The translations under genes and the position numbers were made by a program. The notes beneath the pieces are model-generated. The model worked only from the letters and a program-made list of their open reading frames with translations, was not told the DNA's origin and ran no database searches. 42,343 bases of DNA from the NCBI RefSeq assembly GCF_004348985.1, contig NZ_SMKW01000079.1:1-42343 (forward strand), read 5' to 3'. Source of the stretch: Saccharopolyspora elongata. GTDB lineage: Bacteria > Actinomycetota > Actinomycetes > Mycobacteriales > Pseudonocardiaceae. Below are positions 8,655-17,441 of the stretch, one piece after another (position 1 is the stretch's first letter; the number at the start of each line of letters is the position of its first letter).

Positions 8655-10076
8655 ATGATCGACGCCCGCCACCGGAATACCGCATTCCTGGTTGCCGGCT
8701 GCTTCTTCATGGAGAACCTGGACGGCACGATCGTCACCACGGCCGCCCCGAGCATCGGCGAGTCGCTCGGTGTCCCACCGACCGCAGTCGGCCTGGTGAT
8801 GACGGCCTATCTGCTCACCCTCTCCGTGCTGATCCCGCTGAGCGCCTGGCTGACCAGCAGATTGGGTGTCCGGCCGGTATTCCTGGCCGCCATAGCGATC
8901 TTCACTCTGGCCTCGCTCGGTTGCGCGGCGAGCGGCAGCCTTCCGGTGCTGGTGGCCATGCGGGTGGTGCAGGGCGTCGGCGGCGCGATGATGGTGCCGG
9001 TCGGGCGAATGGTGGTGCTGTCCAGGACGGATAAATCGGACCTGTTGCGGGTGATGGCTTACATCGTGTGGCCCGGTCTGCTGGCACCGGTCGTCGCACC
9101 GCTGGCCGGCGCACTGATCACCACGTATGCGTCCTGGCAGTGGCTGTTCCTGATCAACGTGCCACTAGGTGTGTTCGCCTTTGCCGTGGCCTGGAAGCTG
9201 ATCGGGGAAGCCGACAGCGGCACCGCCCGGAGGCCGCTGGACTGGCTCGGCCTGCTGCTCACCTGCGGCGGGCTCGGCGGGATCACTTATGCGGCGCACC
9301 TGATTTCGGACACCGACGCGGGCTGGCCGGTGACCGCCACTCTGACCGCGCTGTGCCTCGCCGTGCTCGCCGTTGCCGGCTGGCACCTGCTGCGCACCCC
9401 GAGCCCGTTGGTCACCCTGCACACGCTGCGCGTGCCGACCTTCCGGCTCTCCCAGTCCAGCGGGTTCCTGTTCTGGATCGTGGTCGGAGCCGCACCGTTC
9501 TTGTTTTCGCTGATGTGCCAGGAGGTGTTCGGCTACAGCGCGACCAGCTCGGGCGCATTGGTGCTGTTCATCTTCGTCGGTAATCTGGCGATCAAACCGG
9601 CGACCACTCCGCTGCTCAACCGCTTCGGCTTCCGGCCGGTGCTGCTCGCCGCCACGATCACCCTCGCTCTGTGCATGACCGGTCTCGGTTTCACCACCTC
9701 GTCCACCCCGTGGCCGATGCTCGCCGGGCTGGCCCTGCTGTCCGGGGTCGCCCGCTCGGTAGGGCTGACCGCTTACGCCACGATCGGGCTCAGCGATGTC
9801 CCGCCCGAGCAGATGCGCGATGCCAACACGCTGGCCGCCACCACGCAGCAGCTGTCTACCGGGCTGGCTATCGCGGTGGCCACGGTGGCCCTGCGGCTCG
9901 GCGAGCCCTTGGGTGAGTGGGTGTTCGGTGCCCGCGGCGGAGCCGCCTACACCGTGGCCTTCACCCTGCTCGGGCTGACCGCGCTGATCGCCACCGCCGG
10001 GGCGTTACGCCTCCACCCGCATGCCGGCAACGCCGTGCGCACAATCCGTCCGCCGCGCCCTGCAGGTGTCGGCTGA
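8655..10076 (+). CDS. MFS drug:H+ antiporter-like exporter (DHA2/EmrB-QacA type)
   Basis: 473 residues, almost entirely hydrophobic, with about 14 predicted membrane spans, the count of DHA2 exporters. Helix 1 carries MENLDGTIVTTAAPSIGESL, the family's D-x-T-I-V-x-x-A-x-P-x-I motif. The helix 2-3 loop has SRLGVRPVF (motif A-like), and GLLAPVVAPLAGALI is the antiporter motif C region. The start is the ATG at 8655. It is divergent from the glycosyltransferase and followed by an AT-richer hairpin, so it is probably transcribed alone. Such transporters expel cationic drugs or natural products; no substrate can be named here. Confidence 0.9.
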   Translation: MIDARHRNTAFLVAGCFFMENLDGTIVTTAAPSIGESLGVPPTAVGLVMTAYLLTLSVLIPLSAWLTSRLGVRPVFLAAIAIFTLASLGCAASGSLPVLVAMRVVQGVGGAMMVPVGRMVVLSRTDKSDLLRVMAYIVWPGLLAPVVAPLAGALITTYASWQWLFLINVPLGVFAFAVAWKLIGEADSGTARRPLDWLGLLLTCGGLGGITYAAHLISDTDAGWPVTATLTALCLAVLAVAGWHLLRTPSPLVTLHTLRVPTFRLSQSSGFLFWIVVGAAPFLFSLMCQEVFGYSATSSGALVLFIFVGNLAIKPATTPLLNRFGFRPVLLAATITLALCMTGLGFTTSSTPWPMLAGLALLSGVARSVGLTAYATIGLSDVPPEQMRDANTLAATTQQLSTGLAIAVATVALRLGEPLGEWVFGARGGAAYTVAFTLLGLTALIATAGALRLHPHAGNAVRTIRPPRPAGVG

Positions 10077-10080
10077 CGCA

Positions 10081-10115
10081 GGGATTCCCCAATTTTAGGC
10101 AAAATCGGGAACCCC
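10081..10115 (+). terminator. probable terminator after MFS gene
   Basis: An imperfect hairpin: GGGATTCCCCAATTTT pairs with AAAATCGGGAACCCC across an AGGC loop, directly after the MFS stop. Three mismatches or wobbles make it moderate. Confidence 0.5.
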
Positions 10116-10310
10116 TACCGCTTCGGCCGACGCGAACAAGTCGTACTCCCCTTGTTTTCCCGCCCGGCTGTGTGCGTGACCAGCGCACTGGACGAACGAC
10201 GTCGCAGATCGGCCGAGGTTGCTTTTCGGTGACCAATCGCACCCGCGAGCATCCCGAGCGGCCGGTGAACGTCCTGCGTTGTGAGAAGACGATCGAACAG
10301 GAGGCAGATC

Positions 10311-10835
10311 ATGACCGCCAAGTTCCGCCGCATCATCGCCACGACCGCCGTCGCAAGTGCCGCCGGCCTTTCCGCGCTGACCGCTGGTTCGGCGGTCGCC
10401 AACCCCAGCGACGCCCCGTGCACCAGCGACGACATCAACGTCACGGTGACCAAGGACCTCGCCGAACCCGGTGAGTTCGAAGCGTTCCTCATCAAGTACA
10501 CCGCAGCGAACCCGACCACCAAGTGCACGCTGCAGGGGCCTCCCCTCAAGGTGGGCTTGTACAGCGAATCGGGCCCGGTCCCGGGGGTCGTGGTGGGGTC
10601 GGACGACAGCCCGGGGGAACCGGTCATCGTGGACGGGTCCATGTTCGGGATCTCGCGGATCTCGCAGCGGACCGCGAATCCCCCCAACCCGGTGATTCCC
10701 GCCTCGGTCGAATTCGAACTCCCCGGTGTTCCGAACGGTCAGGGCGCCCGCGAGGTCGCCGCGTGGCCGGCCGGTGAGCCGATCAAGGGTTCCGCGCCGT
10801 ACGCCACCCCGATCACCCAGAGCGCAGCGGACTGA
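10311..10835 (+). CDS. secreted DUF4232-like protein
   Basis: 174 residues with a clear Sec signal (MTAKFRRIIATTAVAS, cleavage likely at AVA-N near residue 30). The mature domain starts NPSDAPCTSDDINVTV and has a second Cys in TTKCTLQGPP, the two-Cys layout of DUF4232 proteins. It has no lipobox, so it should be released or loosely wall-bound, unlike the lipoprotein at 3971. The start is the ATG at 10311 with GGAGG at the ideal distance. A perfect terminator hairpin follows, so it is monocistronic. Its role is unknown. Confidence 0.82.
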   Translation: MTAKFRRIIATTAVASAAGLSALTAGSAVANPSDAPCTSDDINVTVTKDLAEPGEFEAFLIKYTAANPTTKCTLQGPPLKVGLYSESGPVPGVVVGSDDSPGEPVIVDGSMFGISRISQRTANPPNPVIPASVEFELPGVPNGQGAREVAAWPAGEPIKGSAPYATPITQSAAD

Positions 10836-10863
10836 GCGTCACCCCAAGCACCGATGCCTGAGC

Positions 10864-10897
10864 CGAAGGCCCGCACCGCTAGAGGTGCGGGCCTTCG
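10864..10897. terminator. rho-independent terminator after DUF4232 gene
   Basis: A perfect 14-bp stem (CGAAGGCCCGCACC with GGTGCGGGCCTTCG) and a GCTAGA loop, 28 bases after the stop codon. Confidence 0.9.
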
Positions 10898-11185
10898 CAA
10901 TGCCACGGCCCATCCGGGCGGCGGCTTTTTACTAGCGGTTCATGTTGTGTGCCGGCAGCGTTTCGCAGCGTGGCGCGGAAGATTGACGATAGGGACAGTC
11001 CAGACAGGACTGTGCTGCGCCAGGCAGCAGGAACCGCATCAGCGAGCCATCGTTGCCACCGCTTTTGTCAAGTCGCTAATACTTATTAGTCCTGTTGGAC
11101 AAAAATCGACCAGGGGCTTGATCCACGTGGCATGTGTCATTCAGTCTCGGTGCCTGATCCGCGTTTTCGACAGGGAGGTACTGCA
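10898..11185. other. intergenic region upstream of hydrolase unit
   Basis: About 288 bp with no supported gene. It holds the operator-like site annotated at 11075 and leads to the ribosome site GGGAGG of the mini-ORF at 11186. Confidence 0.4.
11075..11089. promoter_or_regulatory. candidate LacI-type operator
   Basis: GCTAATACTTATTAG contains the near-perfect palindrome CTAATA-CT-TATTAG. Over 14 bases it differs at only two positions from GCTAATGCGTATTA, the minus-strand reading of the site just upstream of the LacI gene at 20187. It may be a second target of that regulator, controlling the mini-ORF/hydrolase unit. This rests on similarity alone. Confidence 0.45.
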
Positions 11186-11314
11186 GTGGCAGCGGGGCTC
11201 AGCGTACGACAGGCCGGCACCGCCCGGATCGCGACCACAGTAGACCTCTCCACCCTTGCCTGCACGAGGGTGGTTGCGGCGGCCGGTCCAATCCGGACCG
11301 AGGTTCACCTGTGA
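11186..11314 (+). CDS. 42-residue mini-ORF coupled to hydrolase
   Basis: A GTG start at 11186 is preceded by GGGAGG, a good ribosome site, and the frame ends in CTGTGA, where the stop overlaps the GTG start of the alpha/beta hydrolase (GTGA). The product (starting VAAGLSVRQAGTARIATTV) has no recognisable domain, is mildly hydrophobic and contains one Cys. It could be a real small protein, or a leader whose translation sets the rate of hydrolase translation. The sequence supports the coupling but not a function. Confidence 0.45.
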   Translation: MAAGLSVRQAGTARIATTVDLSTLACTRVVAAAGPIRTEVHL

Positions 11315-12039
11315 TCACCACGTCCGACGGTGTCCGCCTTGAGGCTGTGTGGCATCAGGGCGGTGCGGATGCTGTGGTACTGGCACACGGAATCACCGCC
11401 GACCTCGGAGAGCAAGGACTGTTCCCGATTCTGGCGGATCGGCTTGCGACTGCGGGGTTCTCGGTGCTGCGGTTCTCTTTCCGTGGGCACGGCCGCAGCG
11501 AGGGCAGGCCACGCGACATGACGATCGCGGGAGAGCGGTTGGATTTGCAGGCGGCCGTGGAGTCGGCGGGGCACCCGGTGTCGGTGGTGGCGTCGAGCTT
11601 CGGCGCGGTGAGCACCACGCTCTCTTTGGGCGAATTGCCCATCGACTCGGTGGTGCTGTGGCAGCCGGTGCTCGATCTACGTCGGACTTTCCTGCAACCG
11701 GAGCTGCCGCGCGGGCGGCAGCTCTACGGCGACTTGACCTCCCTGCAGCAGCAGGGTTTCCTCGACATCGAGGGACGGTTCGAACTGGGCGCGCGGCTCT
11801 TCGAAGAGTTCGCGGAGCTCGACCCGCGAGCTGCCTTTCTCGCGAGCGACATACCGGCGCTCGTCGTGCACGGCGATGCGGATGAGCACGTCTCCTACGA
11901 GGTGGCCCATGAAGTGGCAGGCCGGCGGCTGCGCACGGACTGGCACCGCGTTCAAGGCGGCGGACATGGCTTCCGGAACATGGGGAGCGAAGTCATCGAC
12001 GTGACAGTGTCGTGGCTTCTCGGCCAGGCTGCCCAGTAA
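11311..12039 (+). CDS. alpha/beta hydrolase
   Basis: 242-residue single-domain alpha/beta hydrolase. The oxyanion region is AHGITADLGEQG, then FSFRGHGRSEG. The nucleophile elbow is VVASSFGA, a sm-x-S-x-sm form rather than strict G-x-S-x-G. The acid is in VVHGDADEHVSY and the catalytic His in GGGHGF, so the triad looks complete. It resembles the serine aminopeptidase S33/BAAT-like acyl hydrolases. The GTG start at 11311 overlaps the mini-ORF stop, with GAGG seven bases upstream. A strong bidirectional terminator follows. The substrate is unknown. An operator-like site at 11075 hints at shared control with the operon at 12-20 kb. Confidence 0.85.
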   Translation: MITTSDGVRLEAVWHQGGADAVVLAHGITADLGEQGLFPILADRLATAGFSVLRFSFRGHGRSEGRPRDMTIAGERLDLQAAVESAGHPVSVVASSFGAVSTTLSLGELPIDSVVLWQPVLDLRRTFLQPELPRGRQLYGDLTSLQQQGFLDIEGRFELGARLFEEFAELDPRAAFLASDIPALVVHGDADEHVSYEVAHEVAGRRLRTDWHRVQGGGHGFRNMGSEVIDVTVSWLLGQAAQ

Positions 12040-12055
12040 GAAGCGGAACCTGACC

Positions 12056-12097
12056 GGCAACTTCGCTTGACGAAACCTGTCGTCAAGCGACGTTGCC
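12056..12097. terminator. bidirectional terminator between hydrolase and GH43-like gene
   Basis: A 17-bp stem with one mismatch (GGCAACTTCGCTTGACG against CGTCAAGCGACGTTGCC) and an AAACCTGT loop, between the convergent gene ends at 12039 and 12115. Confidence 0.88.
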
Positions 12098-12114
12098 CGC
12101 CATGCGGGCTGCAG

Positions 12115-13098
12115 TCAACCGCGGGCCATGGCGATAACGCCGGACAACCGCTCCCCGGCCTCGTAGATCATGTACGGCACTCCCCTGTCTGTCCCGAAGG
12201 CCGGCGCGGCCGCGCGGCCGTTTTCCGGCGCGGTGGAACGCGAGTCGTAGAAGACACCGAGGTGGTCGCGCCGGGAGAAGTCGTTGCCGACCTCCGTGAT
12301 GAGGATGTTGCCGCCACTCTCCTTGTCGCTGTTGTAGACGACGTACGTGCTGCCGTTCTTGTGCAGCAAGTGCGGGCCGCCGACGTTGATCGCGCCGACC
12401 TTGGCGTGGTCGATCAGCGGCTCGTGGTCGAAGGTCCAGTTGCGACCCTCGGGCGACCAGCCCCAGCAGATGTCGCGGTGGTTGGCGGTGGTGTTGCGCA
12501 TGAAGACCATCACGTAGCGGGCACCCCGGGAGGGCAGGTGGTGGCGGAAGACCCTGGCGTAGGAGGTCTCGGTGGTGCCCGCAGGCATCATCGAGGTGGT
12601 CAGCACGGCTTTGTCGTAGGTGAAGTGGATGCCGTCTTTCGATCGTGCGAGGCGAGTCGTGTTGTTGTCGCCGTGGAAGTACAGCCACATCTCCCGGGCC
12701 TCGCGGTGCCACAGCACGTGCGGGGACGAGACGTGCTTGACGCTGTAGTGCGGCTGCCACTCGTTGGCGACGATCGGGTTGTGCGGGTACTCGGTGAACG
12801 GGCCCTCCAGCGAATCCCCATAGGCCAGGCAGATGCCACCAGGCGCGTCGTGTGGGGCGTAATAGAGGTAGTAGCGGCCGATCCGGTTGCTCAGCCGGTC
12901 GTAGACGCCGCGGACGCAGGGGAAGATGATTTCGCCGGTGGGGTTGTACTTGAGCTGCTCCGGCTTGAGAAGGGTACGCACGTAGCGGTAGTCGGGGAAG
13001 CCACCGGGGGCGGCGGATGCGGGCAGGGCGCCGCCAACTGCGAATAGGGCGCCGCCCGCCGTCGCGGTGCGCAGGAAACTACGACGGTCCAGTTCCAT
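12115..13098 (-). CDS. Tat-exported GH43-like beta-propeller protein
   Basis: 327 residues. The N-terminus MELDRRSFLRTATAGGALF is a twin-arginine signal with a cleavage site near ASA-A (about residue 29). The rest is rich in aromatic blades such as YYLYYAPHDAPGGICLAYGDSLEGPF and SSPHVLWHREAREMWLYFHGDNN, the pattern of five-bladed propeller glycosidases (GH43/GH32/GH117-like). Catalytic residues could not be assigned with certainty. It is the last gene of the LacI-led operon, 27 bp after the transporter. A role in attacking an extracellular glycoside whose product the transporter imports would fit. A non-enzymatic sugar-binding propeller is the alternative. Confidence 0.72.
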   Translation of the reverse strand: MELDRRSFLRTATAGGALFAVGGALPASAAPGGFPDYRYVRTLLKPEQLKYNPTGEIIFPCVRGVYDRLSNRIGRYYLYYAPHDAPGGICLAYGDSLEGPFTEYPHNPIVANEWQPHYSVKHVSSPHVLWHREAREMWLYFHGDNNTTRLARSKDGIHFTYDKAVLTTSMMPAGTTETSYARVFRHHLPSRGARYVMVFMRNTTANHRDICWGWSPEGRNWTFDHEPLIDHAKVGAINVGGPHLLHKNGSTYVVYNSDKESGGNILITEVGNDFSRRDHLGVFYDSRSTAPENGRAAAPAFGTDRGVPYMIYEAGERLSGVIAMARG

Positions 13099-13125
13099 GA
13101 AGGAGACTCCATTTCGGACGGTGGG

Positions 13126-14418
13126 TTAGAGGTAGGTGGCGGCAGTGACGCACAAGCCGCCGAGCGCGACGCACCACACGTAGGGCAGGGTGCGCAGCAT
13201 CACGCGCTGCGGGCTGACGCCGGAGTACTGCGCCGCCCACACCGTTTGGGTGCTCGTCGGGTCGGAAACGCCGAAAACCTGATTGTACGAGGCGGTCATG
13301 CCCAGCACGGCGACCGCCGGGTAGATGCCCGCCGCGATCAGCACACCCGCGATCCCGGCGCCGAGGCCGAAGACGTTGAGCGGCCCCCGGTACAGGCACA
13401 GCGGCACCAGCAGTGTGAAGACCAGCACGAAGACGACCGGGTGCCCCGGGGCGACGGCCCCGACCAGCGGGTTGAGCGCCTCGATCGCGCCGGGCAGCTT
13501 GACCGCCGCAAGCAGGATGCCGATGGCGACGAACAGCACGATGGGTGGAGCAGCGACCTCGAAGGCGGCGTAGAGCGTGCGCAGCATCCGCTGGTTCATC
13601 TCGGCCGGTCTCGTCGTCGTCACCAGCGCGTAGAGCACACCGGCGAGCATCGACGGGATGATCGCGAGGTCGAAGCCGAGCGCCAGGACCAGCGGGATGG
13701 CGGGGGCGAGTAGCGCGTACCAGGGCGCGTCGCCCATGCGGCGGGCGCGCCCGCGCCCACGGCGCTCCGGCCGGGCCACGCCCGAGGTCAGCGACCAGGA
13801 GTGCTCCACCCCCTTGCGCCGGGTCTCCACAAGCACGAACAGAACTGCGAATAGCAGGGCGAAGGGGAACAGCTTGACCATGAAGCTGCGCACGGTGTCG
13901 ATCGGCAGTTCCAGGGCGGTGGAGAAGAACTGCCAGACTGGCAGCTCGAACGGCACGCCGACGGCGATCCCCATGAGGATGGTCCCGGCCGCGGTCGTCT
14001 TGGGCACCCCTACGGCGATCATCGCGGGGATGCCGACGATGCCCGCCATCATCGCGGCGGGAGCCGAGCCGGTGACCGTACCGACGAGTGCGGAGACGGC
14101 CAGCACTCCGAGCGCGACGATGGTCGGGTGGTCGCCGCCGAACTCGACGATCTTGCGGACGAGGGTCGCGGCGATGCCGGTTTCCTCCATGAGCTTGCCC
14201 AGCCACGAGCCGATCAGCACGGCGAGCATGGTGGAGGCCAGCGCCACCGAGCCCTTCTGGAGCACGGTGTCGATGATGCTGCCCTCGCCGGTGAACGGGG
14301 CGCCCGCCGCGATCGCGATGGCCACCCCGAGCAGGACGAGGGCGAAAGCGGTGGGCAGCTTGCGGGCGAGCATCAGCCCGACGCCGGCAAGCATGAGCAC
14401 AAGGATGACGACTCCCAT
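13126..14418 (-). CDS. GntP/CitM-like carboxylate or sugar-acid transporter
   Basis: 430 residues with 10-12 hydrophobic spans. The pattern (MGVVILVLMLAGVGLMLARKL, GSVALASTMLAVLIGSWLGKLMEETG, TGSAPAAMMAGIVGIPAMI) is that of the ion transporter superfamily that includes GntP gluconate and CitMHS citrate carriers. A basic cytoplasmic loop (ARPERRGRGRARR) lies near the middle. It starts with ATG at 14418, six bases after the preceding stop, so it is co-translated in the operon. It probably takes up an acidic sugar or carboxylate released outside or processed by the FAD oxidoreductase and hydantoinase-like enzyme. The exact subfamily needs a profile search. Confidence 0.75.
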   Translation of the reverse strand: MGVVILVLMLAGVGLMLARKLPTAFALVLLGVAIAIAAGAPFTGEGSIIDTVLQKGSVALASTMLAVLIGSWLGKLMEETGIAATLVRKIVEFGGDHPTIVALGVLAVSALVGTVTGSAPAAMMAGIVGIPAMIAVGVPKTTAAGTILMGIAVGVPFELPVWQFFSTALELPIDTVRSFMVKLFPFALLFAVLFVLVETRRKGVEHSWSLTSGVARPERRGRGRARRMGDAPWYALLAPAIPLVLALGFDLAIIPSMLAGVLYALVTTTRPAEMNQRMLRTLYAAFEVAAPPIVLFVAIGILLAAVKLPGAIEALNPLVGAVAPGHPVVFVLVFTLLVPLCLYRGPLNVFGLGAGIAGVLIAAGIYPAVAVLGMTASYNQVFGVSDPTSTQTVWAAQYSGVSPQRVMLRTLPYVWCVALGGLCVTAATYL

Positions 14419-14424
14419 TGGGCC

Positions 14425-15081
14425 TCAGTCCTCTCCGAGGGCCAGGACCGCGCCGGTCAGCGCGGCGGTGAGCAGGATCGGGGTCCGGCCCAGGCCGACG
14501 GCGGCGCCGGCGTACCCGTGCGCGGCGACCTCATCGGCGCCCGCGACGTGGCCGAGGATGCGGAAGCGGCCGAGGCGCAGGGAGATGTGCCCCAGGCGGT
14601 GGCGAAGCGCTCGGCGGACTGCAGTGTCGTGCAGGCGCGCGTGCGCCTCTTCGTGGGCCAGCGCGGTCGCGCGCAACGAGCCGGGCGGAAACCACGCCTG
14701 CCAACCGAGGAACACGACCAGTTCCTCGCCGAGGGCGAGCGCGTCGACGTAAAGCTCCACAGTGGACACTGGCCGGGACCGGTAGCGGGCCATCAGCCGA
14801 CGGTCCAGCCCGCCGTCGCGCTCGATCACCCTCGGTGGGTCGTCGAGCCCGGCGCCGGAGCGGGCGAGTTCGGCACCGAACCCGGTGGACACCTCCGCCC
14901 AGCGGGCCAGCATTGCCGAGTCGCGTGCCTCGTGGGTGGGAGTGCCGGCCAGCAGCCGGGCGGCGAGTTCGGCGTCGGTGAGCGCTGCCAGCCGCTCGCA
15001 CTCCGCGGCCAGCGAATCCCGGCGTGCGGCGGACAGATCGGCCAAGCGCGAGCGGCGGAACGCGGTTCGCGGACCAGCCAT
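14425..15081 (-). CDS. unknown protein with HEEAH zincin-like motif
   Basis: 218 residues, no family recognised. The N-terminal half is charged and helical (AARRDSLAAECERLAALTDAELAA). The middle has FLGWQAWFPPGSL followed by ALAHEEAHARLHD near residue 155; HEEAH fits the zinc-protease motif H-E-x-x-H, though many chance matches exist. The C-terminal third is Gly/Ala/Leu-rich and could associate with a membrane. The start is the ATG at 15081 preceded by GAAGG. Its stop lies six bases before the transporter start, so it belongs to the same operon. An earlier in-frame start would extend it into the 142-bp gap before the hydantoinase gene and is not supported. Confidence 0.65.
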   Translation of the reverse strand: MAGPRTAFRRSRLADLSAARRDSLAAECERLAALTDAELAARLLAGTPTHEARDSAMLARWAEVSTGFGAELARSGAGLDDPPRVIERDGGLDRRLMARYRSRPVSTVELYVDALALGEELVVFLGWQAWFPPGSLRATALAHEEAHARLHDTAVRRALRHRLGHISLRLGRFRILGHVAGADEVAAHGYAGAAVGLGRTPILLTAALTGAVLALGED

Positions 15082-15223
15082 GAGACACCTTCTCTCAACC
15101 TCAGCCCTCATCAACCGCACCCCAGGGGACCGTGACGCAAACCAGCCATAAGAAACCCCGAAACGCGAGATTCGGGCCGAACGCAACCACCACTGCAAAT
15201 CGCGGAGAGGCGGAACTGTGCGG

Positions 15224-17353
15224 TCATGAGCGTACCTCCAGCACCGCCACCACCGGCTCGTCAGCCGTGCGCGAGCGCAGCTCGCTGCGGGCCAGGGCCA
15301 GCAGCGGCCCCGCCTCGAGCACGCCGGAAAGATCGGCGATCCGCGAGCCGAGCAGCAGACGCAGCGACGGCGCTCGGACACCGCCATCCCCGTAGGTCGT
15401 GGTCTCGCGGATCAGCTCCGCCAGCAGCTCCGGCGCCTGCCCCACGGTAGTCGTGGCAACACGGGCGTTGGCGGCGTGCAGGCGCACGACGCCGTCGGCG
15501 TCGAGGACGCGCACTGGGTGGTGCGGTTTGCGGAAGCGGCGACGTTGCAAGGTTCCGTAGACAGTGTGGGCGTCGGTGGCGGCAAGCACCTCGACCTTCT
15601 GCGGATCAGTCTTGAGGCTGGCCGCGGCGACGGAGAGGAGTTCGCTGTCGTCGGCGCGGCGGGCGCGGTCCTGAGTGCGCAGTTCGGTGGCGCCGGTGGC
15701 GATGGCCCGCACGGTGCTGGTCTGCGGGTCGACGGTCACTTCCACTTCGACCGCGCCGGGTGCGGCCCCCTGCGCGACGACGGCCGCTTCGGCTTCGTTG
15801 CGCACGCCGAGGATGTGTTCCTGGGTGGCGCCGGGGATGATCCGTTCGATCTGCTCCCGAACCAGCGCGAGAGCCACACCGACCGGGCTGATCACTTCGT
15901 TGTGCTTGGCGATCCGGCCGGTCAGCCCGGTGCTGGCAGCCAGGTGCGGGGTGACGGCGGCCGCGCCCCCTCCCCCACCGACGAGGACGGCGGTGTCGCG
16001 GTCGAGGCGGTAGTCGCGGACCACCGCGTCCACGACGGTTTGAACCTGCTTTACCCCCGCATCCAAGACCCGCATCGCGGCACCCGCCACGTCGGTGTCC
16101 AGTGCCTCGGCAAGCGGTGCCAACGCAGTGTGAGCCACCTCCGGTTCGCACGCGGCGAAGTCGCCTTCTGGGACCCGGCCCAGCGCGTTGGCCGCGCAGG
16201 TCATGGTGATGGCGAAGCGGCCGCCCGCGGCTTCGAGGACCACGTAGTCGCCCGGGTCGCCGTCCAACGGGCTGATGGCGACGAGCTTCGCGTCCCGCAA
16301 ATCCTCTGGAGTCGCATAGCAGGCGTACGGCAACCCGGCGATGTGGGCGCTGCGCGGCCCGACCGCGCGCACCCCGCCACCGGCGAGCCGCACCATCGAG
16401 CCGCCGCCGACACCGACGGTGCGGACGTCCAATGCGGACAGGTACGAGGATTTGCCCAGGATGGTGGCGTGCCGGACCGCGACTTTGCCGCGGCGGATGA
16501 CGCTGATGTCGGTGGAGGTGCCACCCGTTTCCAGGAACACGCCATCGCTGACCCGCTCCCGCATCAGAGCACCGGCCACTCCGGCGGCGGGGCCCGACAG
16601 CACGGTCAGCAGCGGACGCCGCCGCATCTCCTCCAGCGACATCACCCCGCCATCGCAACGCATCACCATCAGCGGAGCGGTCATACCGGACGCGGCGATG
16701 CTCGAGTCGACCAGGTCCGCGGTGGCCAGCATCTTCGGCAGGATGGCCGCGTTGACCACAGCGGTGCGGGTGCGCTTGCGCAGCCCGTACAGCGACGTGA
16801 TCTCGTTCGCGGCGGTCATGGGCAGCCCGTAGGAGCCCGCGACCGCCAGCACCGCCTGTTCGCCGTCGGGCAGGTCGACGCTGAACGGCTCGCTGGCGAC
16901 CAGCACTTCGGCTCCGGCGGCGGTGACCTGCTCGACGGCGGCGCGGACCCCCGAGGGATCGTCGGGATCCCGGACGTGCGCGTAGTGCAACGGCAGCCGT
17001 TTACCCGGGGTGAGTTCGAGGTTTCCGAGGGCGGCGAGGCGCTTGGTGGAGACCGCGCCCGGGCCGGTGCCGATGCCGAGCAGCCCGACCGGGGCCACAT
17101 CGCCCTCGAGCAGGGCGTTAGTCGCCTGAGTGGTGCCGTGCGCGAGAAAAGCGACGTCCTGGGGGACGCAGCCGACGTCTTCGAGCAGCCGATTCAGCGC
17201 CGCCACGATGCCGTGCGCGACGCCGTCGGGATGGTGGTGGGTGGTGGGGACCTTGACCTGGGCGACGAGCGCCAGCGTGGCCGAGTCGACCGCCACGGCG
17301 TCGGTGAAGGTTCCACCCACATCGATGCCGACGCGAATGCGGTGCCGGGTCAT
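15224..17353 (-). CDS. hydantoinase/oxoprolinase A-type ATP-dependent hydrolase
   Basis: 709 residues, the usual HyuA length. N-terminal Hydant_A_N: RVGIDVGGTFTDAVAVD and AHGTTQATNALLEGDVAPVGLL. Central ASKHA ATPase domain: LSGPAAGVAGALM and FLETGGTSTDISVI, then VGGGGGAAAVTPHLA. HyuA-like proteins activate cyclic amides or related compounds with ATP, and normally work with a HyuB subunit. No HyuB gene lies in this operon or in the window. The start is the ATG at 17353, with AAGGAGG at good distance. It follows the FAD oxidoreductase by 88 bp. The substrate is unknown; hydantoins, 5-oxoproline and ketone carboxylation are known in the wider family. Confidence 0.88.
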   Translation of the reverse strand: MTRHRIRVGIDVGGTFTDAVAVDSATLALVAQVKVPTTHHHPDGVAHGIVAALNRLLEDVGCVPQDVAFLAHGTTQATNALLEGDVAPVGLLGIGTGPGAVSTKRLAALGNLELTPGKRLPLHYAHVRDPDDPSGVRAAVEQVTAAGAEVLVASEPFSVDLPDGEQAVLAVAGSYGLPMTAANEITSLYGLRKRTRTAVVNAAILPKMLATADLVDSSIAASGMTAPLMVMRCDGGVMSLEEMRRRPLLTVLSGPAAGVAGALMRERVSDGVFLETGGTSTDISVIRRGKVAVRHATILGKSSYLSALDVRTVGVGGGSMVRLAGGGVRAVGPRSAHIAGLPYACYATPEDLRDAKLVAISPLDGDPGDYVVLEAAGGRFAITMTCAANALGRVPEGDFAACEPEVAHTALAPLAEALDTDVAGAAMRVLDAGVKQVQTVVDAVVRDYRLDRDTAVLVGGGGGAAAVTPHLAASTGLTGRIAKHNEVISPVGVALALVREQIERIIPGATQEHILGVRNEAEAAVVAQGAAPGAVEVEVTVDPQTSTVRAIATGATELRTQDRARRADDSELLSVAAASLKTDPQKVEVLAATDAHTVYGTLQRRRFRKPHHPVRVLDADGVVRLHAANARVATTTVGQAPELLAELIRETTTYGDGGVRAPSLRLLLGSRIADLSGVLEAGPLLALARSELRSRTADEPVVAVLEVRS

Positions 17354-17441
17354 AGGGACACCTCCTTGTGTCGTACGCAGGTCGAGCGAATGACGCGGGT
17401 GGGGTGCTTCCGGGCGGAAAGAACTGTCCCGACCGGTCTTT

